A DNA stretch of 64,000 nucleotides from an uncultured Devosia sp. (GTDB lineage Bacteria > Pseudomonadota > Alphaproteobacteria > Rhizobiales > Devosiaceae). Shown here piece by piece: positions 54,328-62,310 of this stretch; within the stretch, counting starts at the first letter, position 1, and each line of letters starts with the position of its first letter. A model generated the notes under the pieces. It worked only from the letters and a program-made list of their open reading frames with translations. It had not been told where the DNA came from and ran no database searches. The position numbers were made by a program, and so were the translations under genes. The stretch covers positions 1-64,000 of the forward strand of contig NZ_CAMLHM010000002.1 of NCBI RefSeq assembly GCF_946479885.1, read 5' to 3'.

Positions 54328-54693
54328 CTACTCCGATTCCATCTCTTCGATGCGCTTCGTCAGGTCCTCAACCTGCTGCTCAAGCTCGTCGAGCCGGTTG
54401 GTCCGTGGCGGAGCCAAGATAGCCGGCGGCCCGAGATCGATCGGACGGTTGCGCATCGCCTCAAGCTCCTCTGCCGCCAACTGCTCACAACGTGCCTTGA
54501 TCGGGGCAACATCTTCGGCAGAAAAGGATTCGGCAGATACGCGATAGAACGCCCAGCATCGCTCCGATGCCGGCACCACACGTGGCTCCGGACACTTACG
54601 GAACGTGCCGCAATACGCTTGAGCTGTTGCTGGATCGGATAAGGCCAAGATTGCCAAGCAAGAAAGGATGGCGAGGGTGGTCCGCATGTTCAT
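54328..54693 (-). CDS. Small exported protein with C-terminal coiled coil
   Basis: This 121-residue protein has a Sec signal (TTLAILSCLAILALS ending in ATAQA) and a mature part with Cys in YCGTFRKCPEP and SERCWAFYR, and a heptad-like C-terminus (LDELEQQVEDLTKRIEEMES). No family is recognised. ATG 54693 overlaps the upstream stop (ATGA). Confidence 0.65.
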   Translation of the reverse strand: MNMRTTLAILSCLAILALSDPATAQAYCGTFRKCPEPRVVPASERCWAFYRVSAESFSAEDVAPIKARCEQLAAEELEAMRNRPIDLGPPAILAPPRTNRLDELEQQVEDLTKRIEEMESE

Positions 54694-55028
54694 ACCGTGG
54701 CCAGCCGCTTTCGCAGAAGCTTCCAAGCCGTATTGAACGCCACTCGCTTAAAGAAGCCCATCGTCTTGCCATGGCGCTCGACACTAATCCGAATTAGATC
54801 CGAGATCGCACCGACCTCCGACCGCGATACCTCAATGCGACCAGCGCCACGCCCGGCCAACACGTCGCGACTGAGCTGCATCAGGAAGAGCATTGGCTCG
54901 CGGTTTTCGGCAGTAGCGATCATGTCCCAGTCGTTGAAATTGTCGACGAGGGTGGCCAATTCCCGGGCGTCGTCAGGCGAGTACTTGAAGATAAAGCGGT
55001 TGCGGTCGTTTGTCAGCCTGGCGTCCAT
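54690..55028 (-). CDS. Unknown small soluble protein
   Basis: This 112-residue protein has no family I know. It is mixed alpha/beta with RFIFKYSPDDARELATLVDN and a basic C-terminus (FFKRVAFNTAWKLLRKRL). It is coupled to the next gene by ATGA and starts six bases after the previous gene. Confidence 0.6.
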   Translation of the reverse strand: MDARLTNDRNRFIFKYSPDDARELATLVDNFNDWDMIATAENREPMLFLMQLSRDVLAGRGAGRIEVSRSEVGAISDLIRISVERHGKTMGFFKRVAFNTAWKLLRKRLATV

Positions 55029-55034
55029 CGCGCT

Positions 55035-55445
55035 CTATTCCTGCATGTATTCGACCCGCCGGCATTGATCGAGCCGGTTGTCATCGGCGCCACAGTGCCA
55101 CACCGTCATTCCAATCCGCCACCAGTTAACGGTCTGCTCGATGTGATAAGCATGTCTCAGGCACAAGCTTTCATCCGTGTCCCGCCGGCAGACTAGAATG
55201 ATGCCCGGAAGTCGCTCCAGCTCCGCCGCATACATCAGTGATTGACCGATCGCCTCTGCCCACTTGTTCGAGAAATCGACCTCGATCGCGTATTCATCGG
55301 TCAGGCAATCGACGTACGTGTCATTTGGCAGATACCGACCGATCTGCATGCCAGCGCAAAGGTCCTCTTGGCGGTCGCGCTCGAGCTCCTGGGCGGCGAC
55401 CGGCGCTGATACAAGCGCCATTACGACTACTATGACGGTCCTCAC
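55035..55445 (-). CDS. Small exported protein, unknown
   Basis: This 136-residue protein starts at GTG 55445 with a signal peptide (RTVIVVVMALVSAPVAAQ) and has six Cys in the mature part, which suggests disulfides in the periplasm. No family is recognised. The start overlaps the previous stop (GTGA). Confidence 0.6.
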   Translation of the reverse strand: MRTVIVVVMALVSAPVAAQELERDRQEDLCAGMQIGRYLPNDTYVDCLTDEYAIEVDFSNKWAEAIGQSLMYAAELERLPGIILVCRRDTDESLCLRHAYHIEQTVNWWRIGMTVWHCGADDNRLDQCRRVEYMQE

Positions 55446-55687
55446 GCCTCGCGGTCCACAAGTGGGTCAATACTCCCCAACTCGATATCGACTTGAACAC
55501 GGGGTTTATCGAATCCGGCCACACCCATATCGGCAAGCAATGCCCTGCAAGTCTGCTCGCCTTCGTCAGCGCACTCGTTCTGGCGCCGGTGGTCCGGGAT
55601 GCGCTCGAAGCGGGCAAGGTCTCGCTTGAGTTTGGCAATGAGCTTCTCGCGATCACCGGCGGCCAGGTCGACATCAGGAAATTGCAT
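55442..55687 (-). CDS. Unknown small protein, first of the SRAP operon
   Basis: This 81-residue acidic protein (MQFPDVDLAAGDREKLIAKL; FDKPRVQVDIELG) has no known family. It is accepted as real because its stop overlaps the GTG of the next gene (GTGA) like the other pairs here. ATG 55687 is chosen; a TTG at 55702 is possible. A plus-strand open frame over the same bases is judged a shadow. Confidence 0.5.
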   Translation of the reverse strand: MQFPDVDLAAGDREKLIAKLKRDLARFERIPDHRRQNECADEGEQTCRALLADMGVAGFDKPRVQVDIELGSIDPLVDREA

Positions 55688-55834
55688 TTTGAGATTGCAC
55701 AAGTGCCGGTCCCCAACGTTTTATTTGAGCCTATCCAACGAGCCATGCTGGTCAATCAGCTTTCCGAGGCAACGTCGCCGGCACTAGGTGGGATTAATCA
55801 CCTGAGGTAGGCTAGACCCGACAGGTGGGGGTGC

Positions 55835-56415
55835 ATGCAGGAAGACGAAGCAAAAAGGATAGCTGCGGAGCTGCGAGGCATGTCGCCTTATCTCCGCGGC
55901 GACGCCATGGTCGGGATTTACCTACGACATTTTTCCTATCTGGAGGGTGCGCTGGACGAATGCATCAGGCGAGCCACCTGCATGCAGCACACTGAGTCTC
56001 TCCTCCTGCTTCGACACTTCGAATTCTACCGGAAAATAAAGCGATGGACGCTCTTATTGCCAGGTGTGTCGAGGACCCGGAGAAAAGGCGTCGATACCAC
56101 AAAACGATTGGCAAAGTGACGGCACTCGCCGAGGAGCGCAACGTCATCGTTCATTCGCGTCTTGGCCCGAGCAACGCAGATGGTCTCCGCATCCGGAAGA
56201 TCCAATCCAACAGCAAACCTTCCATGGTGCCCGTCGAATGGACAATCGAAGGTCTATTGGAAAAGATCGCCTACATGTGGATCCTCCAGCTGGAGCTGGA
56301 AGACATGTCTGATTTCGACGACGCCGAAGACATTTGGATCAGAGGCCTGGGTCCCGAACTACCGCCTAGCCAGCAAACGATGCCGCCTACGCCACCACCT
56401 GAGGAAGAAGACTAG
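55835..56415 (+). pseudogene. Unknown gene with a probable frameshift near 56040
   Basis: Two frames overlap. Residues from 55835 (MQEDEAKRIAAELRGMSPYL ... HFEFYRKIK) break into a frame without sense after about 56040. A second frame begins at 56044 (MDALIARCVEDPEKRRRYHK) and goes on with GKVTALAEERNVIVHSRLGP and a Pro/Glu tail. Joined by a -1 shift at the AAG-CG site they make one all-helical protein of about 193 residues; the second part alone would lack its first half. A lost base (aaggcg to aagcg) explains it best. Two short coupled genes cannot be excluded. Function unknown. Confidence 0.5.
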
Positions 56416-56493
56416 ACCTAGACCGTGCACGATCGACTCGGAACCGATCTGCGTCGGTGGTATTGAATCCAATACGATGTACCCGAGTTCGAC

Positions 56494-57501
56494 ATGGCGG
56501 CCGTAAAGGCCCCACCCCGCCCAAAGCGGTCACCCCGCAGGGACTCGGAGTCTACCCCTCTCGTCCCGCCAGTTTTCCGAAAACCCCAGCTTGCCACGCT
56601 CGCGCCCAAGGTGCCGGCCGGCGATAGCTGGCTCTTTGAGATGAAGTTCGACGGCTACCGCATGCAGGCTGCCATCGCTGGCGACCAGGTGCGGCTCTAC
56701 AGCCGCAACGGCCACGATTGGACGCGCCAGTTCGGCTATGTGGCACCAGCGCTGTCGCAGCTCACGAAGGGTACCGCCCTCATCGACGGCGAACTATGTG
56801 CCATCGACGAGCACGGTCGGTCCAATTTCACCTTGTTGAAAAACAGCCTGGACGGACGGAAACCCGTGTCGTTCTACGCTTTCGACCTCCTAGAGCAAGA
56901 TGGCGAGAACGTCGCTGCTCTCCCACAAATCGAGCGGAAGGAGCGCCTGGCCGCGCTGCTTGCCGACCTGCCGGACGACAGTCCAATCGTCTACAGCGAG
57001 CACGTCGTCGGCAGAGGGCAAGAGGTCTTCGACGCCATGAAAGCTGGCGGGTTCGAGGGCGTCATCGCTAAGTCCCCGACCGCCCCCTACTTTGGCGGGG
57101 ATCGTTCCACCGCCTGGCTCAAGATCAAGGCCGTCCAGCGCCAAGAGTTCGTGGTCATCGGCTGGCGCCCGCCCGACTATGGCGTCGACAATGTACGCGG
57201 GCTGTTTCTCGCCACCTACCAAGACGGCGAGCTGGTGTTTCGCGGCGCCGTTGGCACAGGCTTCACCGACAAGATGCGGCGCGAGTATTGGCAGGTTTTG
57301 CAGCTCATCAAGACCGACGAGCCCCTCACGATCAGGGGCATGCCGAGGGCCGAGGCCCGTGTGTGCCGATGGGTGCAGCCGCGGCATTTGGCCGAAGTCG
57401 AATATACCGAGATCACCCCGGACGGCCTGATCCGACACCCGTCGTTCAAGGGGTTGCGCGAGGACAAGCCGGCGGCCGAGGTGCACCTGGAGGTGAACTG
57501 A
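56494..57501 (+). CDS. ATP-dependent DNA ligase, LigD ligase-domain type
   Basis: This 335-residue ligase has the adenylation motif I FEMKFDGYRM with Lys51 as the AMP-linking residue, motif III FYAFDLL, motif IV EGVIAKS, and motif V AWLKIKAVQRQEFVVIGW, followed by an OB-fold domain. It matches the stand-alone form of the ligase module of LigD used in non-homologous end joining, with an N-terminal basic stretch. Ku and the primase and phosphoesterase modules of LigD are not nearby. It could seal nicks made when the element replicates or integrates. The start is ATG 56494. Confidence 0.93.
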   Translation: MAAVKAPPRPKRSPRRDSESTPLVPPVFRKPQLATLAPKVPAGDSWLFEMKFDGYRMQAAIAGDQVRLYSRNGHDWTRQFGYVAPALSQLTKGTALIDGELCAIDEHGRSNFTLLKNSLDGRKPVSFYAFDLLEQDGENVAALPQIERKERLAALLADLPDDSPIVYSEHVVGRGQEVFDAMKAGGFEGVIAKSPTAPYFGGDRSTAWLKIKAVQRQEFVVIGWRPPDYGVDNVRGLFLATYQDGELVFRGAVGTGFTDKMRREYWQVLQLIKTDEPLTIRGMPRAEARVCRWVQPRHLAEVEYTEITPDGLIRHPSFKGLREDKPAAEVHLEVN

Positions 57502-57692
57502 TGGTCGACGAGAAGCGGGAGAAGACCGCGGAGGACCTCGTGCTCGAGGCGATCAAAATCTTGCAGCGGGGATTGCCCGGCAGAGACCTAGATGACCGTG
57601 GCGTGGTCAGCGAGTTGTGGGGCGTTTTGGATAGCAAAGGCGCTCGTGAGATCTACCACCGCATCGAGCGGTCGCGAACGAGTAAAGGTTAA
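57501..57692 (+). CDS. Small protein coupled to the ligase gene
   Basis: This 63-residue protein (MVDEKREKTAEDLVLEAIKI ... AREIYHRIERSR) is charged and helical. Its ATG shares one base with the ligase stop (TGATG), which is why I accept it. No family is known; it might assist the ligase. Confidence 0.55.
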   Translation: MVDEKREKTAEDLVLEAIKILQRGLPGRDLDDRGVVSELWGVLDSKGAREIYHRIERSRTSKG

Positions 57693-57715
57693 CGGCGCGC
57701 GACCTCGGTTTCGGC

Positions 57716-57764
57716 TTATGTGCATTATAACGAACGGATGCCGTTCTTATGTGGATTATAACGA
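57716..57764. repeat. Pair of 18-bp direct repeats
   Basis: TTATGTGNATTATAACGA occurs at 57716-57733 and 57747-57764 with one mismatch. Between them lies a gaacgg-atg-ccgttc palindrome (part of it overlapping the repeat edges). On the minus strand each copy holds TATAAT. The place is the space between two convergent operons. It may be a protein-binding site. Confidence 0.7.
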
Positions 57765-57808
57765 CATTTGAGCCGGTTTCAGCGCCCTTACGCGCACTTT
57801 GGCGACAC

Positions 57809-58564
57809 CTAAATCTTTACCCGGTTAACCAATTCGGCTTCGTAAGCGTCGTCGACATCAACGACGAAACCCGGCTGGAAATGCAATCCGATCCCCCGGC
57901 CGTGAGCATTCGACACGACCCTTGTTTCCGCGACTTGGTACTCTCGGGTCACGTGTGTGTGGCCGTGGATCCATAGCGAGGGCCCGCGCTGCTCGATAAG
58001 ATCGCCCATGTCAGCATAGTATCCCGAAGACAGCCGCATCAATTCGGGCTTGTGCTGCATTCGTGCATCGAGACCATCGCGCGCAGGGGCATGATGCGTC
58101 ACCACTATGTTGCCTTCGGCCACCGTCTCCTCGAGCCACAGCCGGTCACGTTCATGAGCCGCGCGCCAAGCATCGCCGCCGAAATCCGGGATTGCTGCTA
58201 GGTCGCCGCCCAGCCCATCGAGCGACGACGACAGTGGGGACCAAAGTGTGCATCCTACGATCCTACGGCCTCCGAACTCGACGGTTTCGCGATCGAGCGT
58301 GACGATGCCGGTTTCGTCGCGCAGCCGCTGCAGCAGCGCCGGAACGGTGTCCAAGCCGGTGCCATAGGCCTCATGATTGCCCGGCACAAAGACCATCATC
58401 GCCCTCTCATCGTCGGAGAAGTTTGCGAGCAACCACGGCACCGGGTCATGGTCACCGTCCGCCAGGTCGCCGGCCATCACGATGATGTCGGCATCGGGAT
58501 GCTCACCGAGATCGAGATCAGTGACGACATCGATATGAAGGTCCGAGAGCACCCAAATTTTCAT
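57809..58564 (-). CDS. Calcineurin-like metallophosphoesterase
   Basis: This 251-residue protein has all metal-binding motifs: SDLHID (residues 7-12), AGDLADG, PGNHEAYG, VTHHAP and HGHTHV. Family members cleave phosphodiesters such as cyclic nucleotides or nucleic acid ends; the exact substrate is open. It is the last gene of the nine-gene operon and its ATG overlaps the previous stop (ATGA). Confidence 0.9.
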   Translation of the reverse strand: MKIWVLSDLHIDVVTDLDLGEHPDADIIVMAGDLADGDHDPVPWLLANFSDDERAMMVFVPGNHEAYGTGLDTVPALLQRLRDETGIVTLDRETVEFGGRRIVGCTLWSPLSSSLDGLGGDLAAIPDFGGDAWRAAHERDRLWLEETVAEGNIVVTHHAPARDGLDARMQHKPELMRLSSGYYADMGDLIEQRGPSLWIHGHTHVTREYQVAETRVVSNAHGRGIGLHFQPGFVVDVDDAYEAELVNRVKI

Positions 58565-58974
58565 GCGCGTGCTCCGTCGCTGTCGTCTGCGGCAAGGTCA
58601 TTCAAGAAGGCCACGGTTTCCGCGTCCAGGGGGCCGTCATCGCCGAAAAAATCCGGCTCTGTCAGCAGCGACATGCCATCCTTGTCTTCCGGGTGGATGT
58701 GACCCTCAACAGCGGCGACATAGAGCTCTTGGTCCCAATCTACCATTGACGGGAACCGCTTGAGCTCTAGGCAAATCAGCTCACCGCAGAAGACCATGTC
58801 CTTGGCAAACACATCATCCCACTTACGGCATGTGACACCCGCAGTGGCGACAACGCGGACATCATCGAGCCAGCTTTCGGGGCTCTGACCTGCCTCGCGA
58901 GTGGGCATTTCGTTGCATTCGCGGACGCGGCCGTTTGCCAGTAGCATGCCTTCGACGTAGTGAAACTGGGCCAT
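58561..58974 (-). CDS. Unknown acidic protein
   Basis: This 137-residue protein has no known family. It contains MFHYVEGM-like start (MAQFHYVEGMLLANGRVREC), GELICLELKRFPS and a very acidic end (DDGPLDAETVAFLNDLAADD). ATG 58974 shares one base with the previous stop. Confidence 0.6.
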   Translation of the reverse strand: MAQFHYVEGMLLANGRVRECNEMPTREAGQSPESWLDDVRVVATAGVTCRKWDDVFAKDMVFCGELICLELKRFPSMVDWDQELYVAAVEGHIHPEDKDGMSLLTEPDFFGDDGPLDAETVAFLNDLAADDSDGARA

Positions 58975-59801
58975 CACACCGCCTCCCCTTTTGCCAGCTG
59001 CCGGCTATATTTGCCGACAACGCTGCGCGCCGCATCGATGCCGATGCTGCGGTCCGCGCCGCCATTGCGGATCATCCCGCTGCACCAGTGGCCCTTTGAC
59101 GAGTCCGCTTTGGACCAGCCGGCGCCGTTTTCTTCTGTCGCTTGGTCCATGTCGTGCCAGCACAGGCTCTCGACCGCGTCCGCAACCTCGTCATCGGACC
59201 ATTCGACTGCGTTGTTGGACGCGGTCAGGTTGTCACGGAGGTGCGCGGCCTTGGCCGACGTCTGATCGACGAGCTCTGTCAGCCACGCGGCCTGCGATAG
59301 CGAGATCCGCGCATCGATCGCGCTGAACTCGCAGATGCGTTTTTTGCTCACACAGAAGCCGTGCCACTGCTGCCACGTGGCGCGGCCTTGGGCCTGGGCG
59401 GCGGCGATGAGGTCGGTGTCCGCCAACGTGCCGAAGCGATCGACGAGCTTGTTGCGTGCATTGCTGCGCTTCAGGTCTTTGGCTTCGCGGGCCTTCGCCT
59501 GTTCCTCGGCGCGAATACGATCGACGTCGAGCACGTGCGGTGGGACCGGACGGATCGCGAAAACTGATAGCTCAAGAGTGGACACGATGTCGGCGGCTTT
59601 GTCGCCAGCAACAACAGGATTGAAGTAGACGATCCAGGCGTCATCAGTCTTGCGTGCCGTGATGCCCGCCAGCGCCATGGTGCGCTTTCCTTCGCCAGTA
59701 CGATATCGATAGAGCGTCCAGAAACGCTCCGTCGCAGGCGCCTGGAGATCGTCCCAAGCCAGGCCGGCGAAACGTGAAGGGGTAACGGGGGTCTGGGTCA
59801 T
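58974..59801 (-). CDS. Unknown protein with a charged helical middle
   Basis: I do not recognise this 275-residue protein. The first 90 residues are beta-rich (FWTLYRYRTGEGKRTMALAG), then comes a charged helix (RIRAEEQAKAREAKDLKRSN) and a helical C-terminal half with Trp and His/Cys (WQQWHGFCVSKKRICE; SLCWHDMDQ; GHWCSGMIRNGG). I use ATG 59801 with GGAG upstream. Confidence 0.6.
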   Translation of the reverse strand: MTQTPVTPSRFAGLAWDDLQAPATERFWTLYRYRTGEGKRTMALAGITARKTDDAWIVYFNPVVAGDKAADIVSTLELSVFAIRPVPPHVLDVDRIRAEEQAKAREAKDLKRSNARNKLVDRFGTLADTDLIAAAQAQGRATWQQWHGFCVSKKRICEFSAIDARISLSQAAWLTELVDQTSAKAAHLRDNLTASNNAVEWSDDEVADAVESLCWHDMDQATEENGAGWSKADSSKGHWCSGMIRNGGADRSIGIDAARSVVGKYSRQLAKGEAV

Positions 59802-59863
59802 GGATGTCACTCCAGGTGGTGATGTCCGGCATCGTGACGGACAGTCTGGCAAGCCACAAATGG

Positions 59864-60190
59864 TCAGTCGACTTTGACGAAGCTTTTCTTGATCGACCGG
59901 CTCAATCCCAGTGCCGCGATGACTTTTTTGCTAGGGGGCCGATGGCTGTTGATCACGTCGCTTAGGTAGCTCTTGGACAGGTTCATCGCCTCGGCGGCTT
60001 TGCGGATGCCCCCATGGTCTTCGATGAATTTGGTCAGCAGGAAGTGGACCTGCGCCTCGCTGTAGGTCGTCCGGTTGGTCCCATAAACCCTACGATCAAG
60101 GTCCAAGATTGCAGCTTCGATCGAGGCGATCGTGTCCGGGTGGACATCGCCGCTCCAGCTAATCTGGGTGAGGATCTCTTGGCCGCGCAT
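59864..60190 (-). CDS. Small helix-turn-helix protein
   Basis: This 108-residue protein carries a helix-turn-helix in KAAEAMNLSKSYLSDVINSH, followed by PPSKKVIAALGL, as in XRE-type regulators. The N-terminal half is helical without known motif. It could control the operon it sits in. ATG 60190 overlaps the upstream stop by one base. Confidence 0.75.
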   Translation of the reverse strand: MRGQEILTQISWSGDVHPDTIASIEAAILDLDRRVYGTNRTTYSEAQVHFLLTKFIEDHGGIRKAAEAMNLSKSYLSDVINSHRPPSKKVIAALGLSRSIKKSFVKVD

Positions 60191-60489
60191 CAAAAGTATT
60201 CCTCGACGCCGGAAGAGGTCATTCGTTTTACGAGGTCGATAGCCGCGCTGCGGGCTTCAGCATCGGTCTTGGACTTGAGATCGAAGGTCAGGCGGGCGCT
60301 TTCCGAATCCAGAGACGACAGCTCGAGAGCCCAACCACCACTCGCGACCGGACGAACGTACATCCGCCACTCGCCGTCCATGCCATCACCAACACGGGCA
60401 AAATACCCGTCTCCGGTTTCGTACCACTCGACCGCTAGAATGCCCCATGACTTCGGCGTCGCGGCGATAATCTCTTGGGTGATCTGCAT
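60190..60489 (-). CDS. Unknown small protein
   Basis: This 99-residue protein (MQITQEIIAATPKSWGILAV; then YFARVGDGMDGEWRMYV) is predicted alpha/beta. No family is known. Both ends overlap the neighbours as TGATG, so it is very likely translated. Confidence 0.6.
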   Translation of the reverse strand: MQITQEIIAATPKSWGILAVEWYETGDGYFARVGDGMDGEWRMYVRPVASGGWALELSSLDSESARLTFDLKSKTDAEARSAAIDLVKRMTSSGVEEYF

Positions 60490-61454
60490 CACGCGGCCTC
60501 CCCGCTCCAACCAACGGAATAGTCCTTCCCGAAGGTGATGGTGTCGACGACCGGAACAATGCGATCGACCTCGAGCACTGGCAGCCCAATCATTCGGCGG
60601 TGCGCGCTGCGGAGCCGGCGGACGTCGTCATCGCAGTAATCGACGACCTCTTCGATGCGACCGTCACGCACGAGGTCCCAGACCATGCTACCGTCGACAC
60701 CGGTCTTGCCCGGCAGGCCGAGCGCTTTGCACAGGCGATCCAGGCCAATGCGACCACCGTTACCGGCCCAGGCGGTCATGGTGTCGTAGACGCGGTCGGT
60801 GTCCCAGGGGCGCGCGTCGATCGGCCACCATGCCGGCGGAGTGACGCCCAAGATGATAGCGCGCTGCCAGACGTACCGGACATCGAAGGCGGCGTGGTGG
60901 GCGACGACGATGGGGACCTGGCGATGGCGCTGGACTTCAAGATGGATGGACTCTGTGTCAAATCGCCCTTGGGCGGCTAGAGACGTGAGCGCAGCCTGTT
61001 TTGCATGCTCATGGAGCATAAGCTCAAACCCTTCGAAGAGGTCGGTGAGCATCAAGCGCTCTTCTTCGATGGAGAGGTCATCGACCATTATATTGAGCAC
61101 AGTCATCTCTCCCAGCGCCGCGCTTACCGATGCGATCTGCCCCGTGCTGGCATCGAGGGCCGTCTTGCGCCATTCCACGTCGATGTCGACGTCTGCCTTC
61201 TCAAAAGCATCGTGATAGTCGTCAGTAGCTTTGATAGTCTTTTTCAGACGGTCGGCCTCGATCTTCGCCGGATCGGTCAAGCGCGCATCAGGCTTAATCG
61301 CCAGAAGATCCGGCGCCTCAACCACATGTTTGGCGCGGATTGCTTCGAGGACCGCTGGGTCCTGCGACGGGATCGTTTCAATGTCGATATAGAGGTAGAG
61401 CGCGTCGCGCTGCTGGCGGGCGAGCATATCGTAATGAGTGAACGACTGGGTCAT
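60489..61454 (-). CDS. DEDDy-type 3'-5' exonuclease (RNase H-like fold)
   Basis: This 321-residue protein has Exo I in LYIDIETIPS (Asp24, Glu26), Exo II in VAHHAAFDVRYVW and Exo III in VVDYCDDDVRRL (Tyr-X3-Asp), the pattern of predicted PolB-like 3'-5' exonucleases. An insert of about 130 residues between Exo I and Exo II is charged and helical. It may proofread or trim DNA ends for the element. ATG 61454 overlaps the upstream gene (ATGA). Confidence 0.85.
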   Translation of the reverse strand: MTQSFTHYDMLARQQRDALYLYIDIETIPSQDPAVLEAIRAKHVVEAPDLLAIKPDARLTDPAKIEADRLKKTIKATDDYHDAFEKADVDIDVEWRKTALDASTGQIASVSAALGEMTVLNIMVDDLSIEEERLMLTDLFEGFELMLHEHAKQAALTSLAAQGRFDTESIHLEVQRHRQVPIVVAHHAAFDVRYVWQRAIILGVTPPAWWPIDARPWDTDRVYDTMTAWAGNGGRIGLDRLCKALGLPGKTGVDGSMVWDLVRDGRIEEVVDYCDDDVRRLRSAHRRMIGLPVLEVDRIVPVVDTITFGKDYSVGWSGEAA

Positions 61455-61804
61455 ACGAAAGGCTCCTCGGGCTTGGCGAATTCGAGGTGGCAAAGGGATC
61501 CGACGGGGTGCGCGTAGTTAGGCAGCGGCTCCGGTCCGTTACCCTCCTCCATGCGCTGGTCATAAGCGTACCAGTCCATCCGGCGATCGATCGGGATCAT
61601 GAAATATTCGCCACCGATCTCGTCGACGAAGTACCGATCGTCGGATGCCAGACCGCCGCCGACATCAGCTAGCATGTCGGGCGTCAGATCGACGCAGGCA
61701 CAACCACCCTCGTCGCCATGGACGGTCATCCTGCGCACACCCACATCGTTCGGGGCGTCGATGCGGACCTGGCCGCCCTGCACATTTTTCGTGATCAACT
61801 TCAT
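61451..61804 (-). CDS. Unknown protein
   Basis: This 117-residue protein (MKLITKNVQGGQVRIDAPND; then GCACVDLTPDMLADVGGG) has two Cys in GCAC and no family I know. ATG 61804 shares one base with the upstream stop. Confidence 0.6.
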   Translation of the reverse strand: MKLITKNVQGGQVRIDAPNDVGVRRMTVHGDEGGCACVDLTPDMLADVGGGLASDDRYFVDEIGGEYFMIPIDRRMDWYAYDQRMEEGNGPEPLPNYAHPVGSLCHLEFAKPEEPFV

Positions 61805-62298
61805 CACGCGGCCTTGTTGATTGCGGGGACGGTCGGGATGCCGGCGACTTCTTGGAGCGTCTGCCCGGACTTCGCGTACGCGCCGAAGCTCCTGGGCGCG
61901 GAGAACTCCAGCAGCCAAAAATCCACCAGCTCTATCGCCCATGCCGGCTCCATGCGGCCGCCCAAATACTTGCTTTTGAATGCCCCCCACGCGTTCCTGC
62001 GGTGCGCGGGGATCTGGAAGTAGAGGTCGTCCCCGTTCGTAAAGTCGTAGAGATAGTCGATGAAGAAGCGGCCGTAAGGCAGGTCCGTCTCCGGTAGGAT
62101 CTTGCGATCGCGCATGACGCGGATGCGGTACCTGATGATGTGATCCGCGACACCGAAATGTCGCCCGATCTCGATGCGCGACAGGCCGGCGTCGAGGAGA
62201 GCAATGATCTCCTGGTCAGGGACGTCAGTGAGAACGATGCCAGGTGCACGGCGAGGTTTGCTGGTGTCGAGGCGCGGGCGCGGATGAGTGAGTGTCAT
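61804..62298 (-). CDS. Protein with an N-terminal helix-turn-helix
   Basis: This 164-residue protein has a Hin/homeodomain-like helix-turn-helix in DQEIIALLDAGLSRIEIGRH followed by FGVADHIIRYRIRVM. The C-terminal part is rich in Trp/Phe/Tyr and unknown. It may be a DNA-binding protein of the element. Confidence 0.65.
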   Translation of the reverse strand: MTLTHPRPRLDTSKPRRAPGIVLTDVPDQEIIALLDAGLSRIEIGRHFGVADHIIRYRIRVMRDRKILPETDLPYGRFFIDYLYDFTNGDDLYFQIPAHRRNAWGAFKSKYLGGRMEPAWAIELVDFWLLEFSAPRSFGAYAKSGQTLQEVAGIPTVPAINKAA

Positions 62299-62310
62299 GG
62301 TGTGGCACCG

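Noticed and set aside
55493..55810. Plus-strand 105-residue gene
   Set aside because: The minus strand has a gene coupled by GTGA to the next one of the operon; the plus-strand frame has no ribosome site or neighbours.
57716..57764. CRISPR-like array or a dif site
   Set aside because: Only two repeats with a 13-bp gap, no Cas genes; the arms point the wrong way for a dif core (TTATG ... CATAA instead of CATAA ... TTATG).
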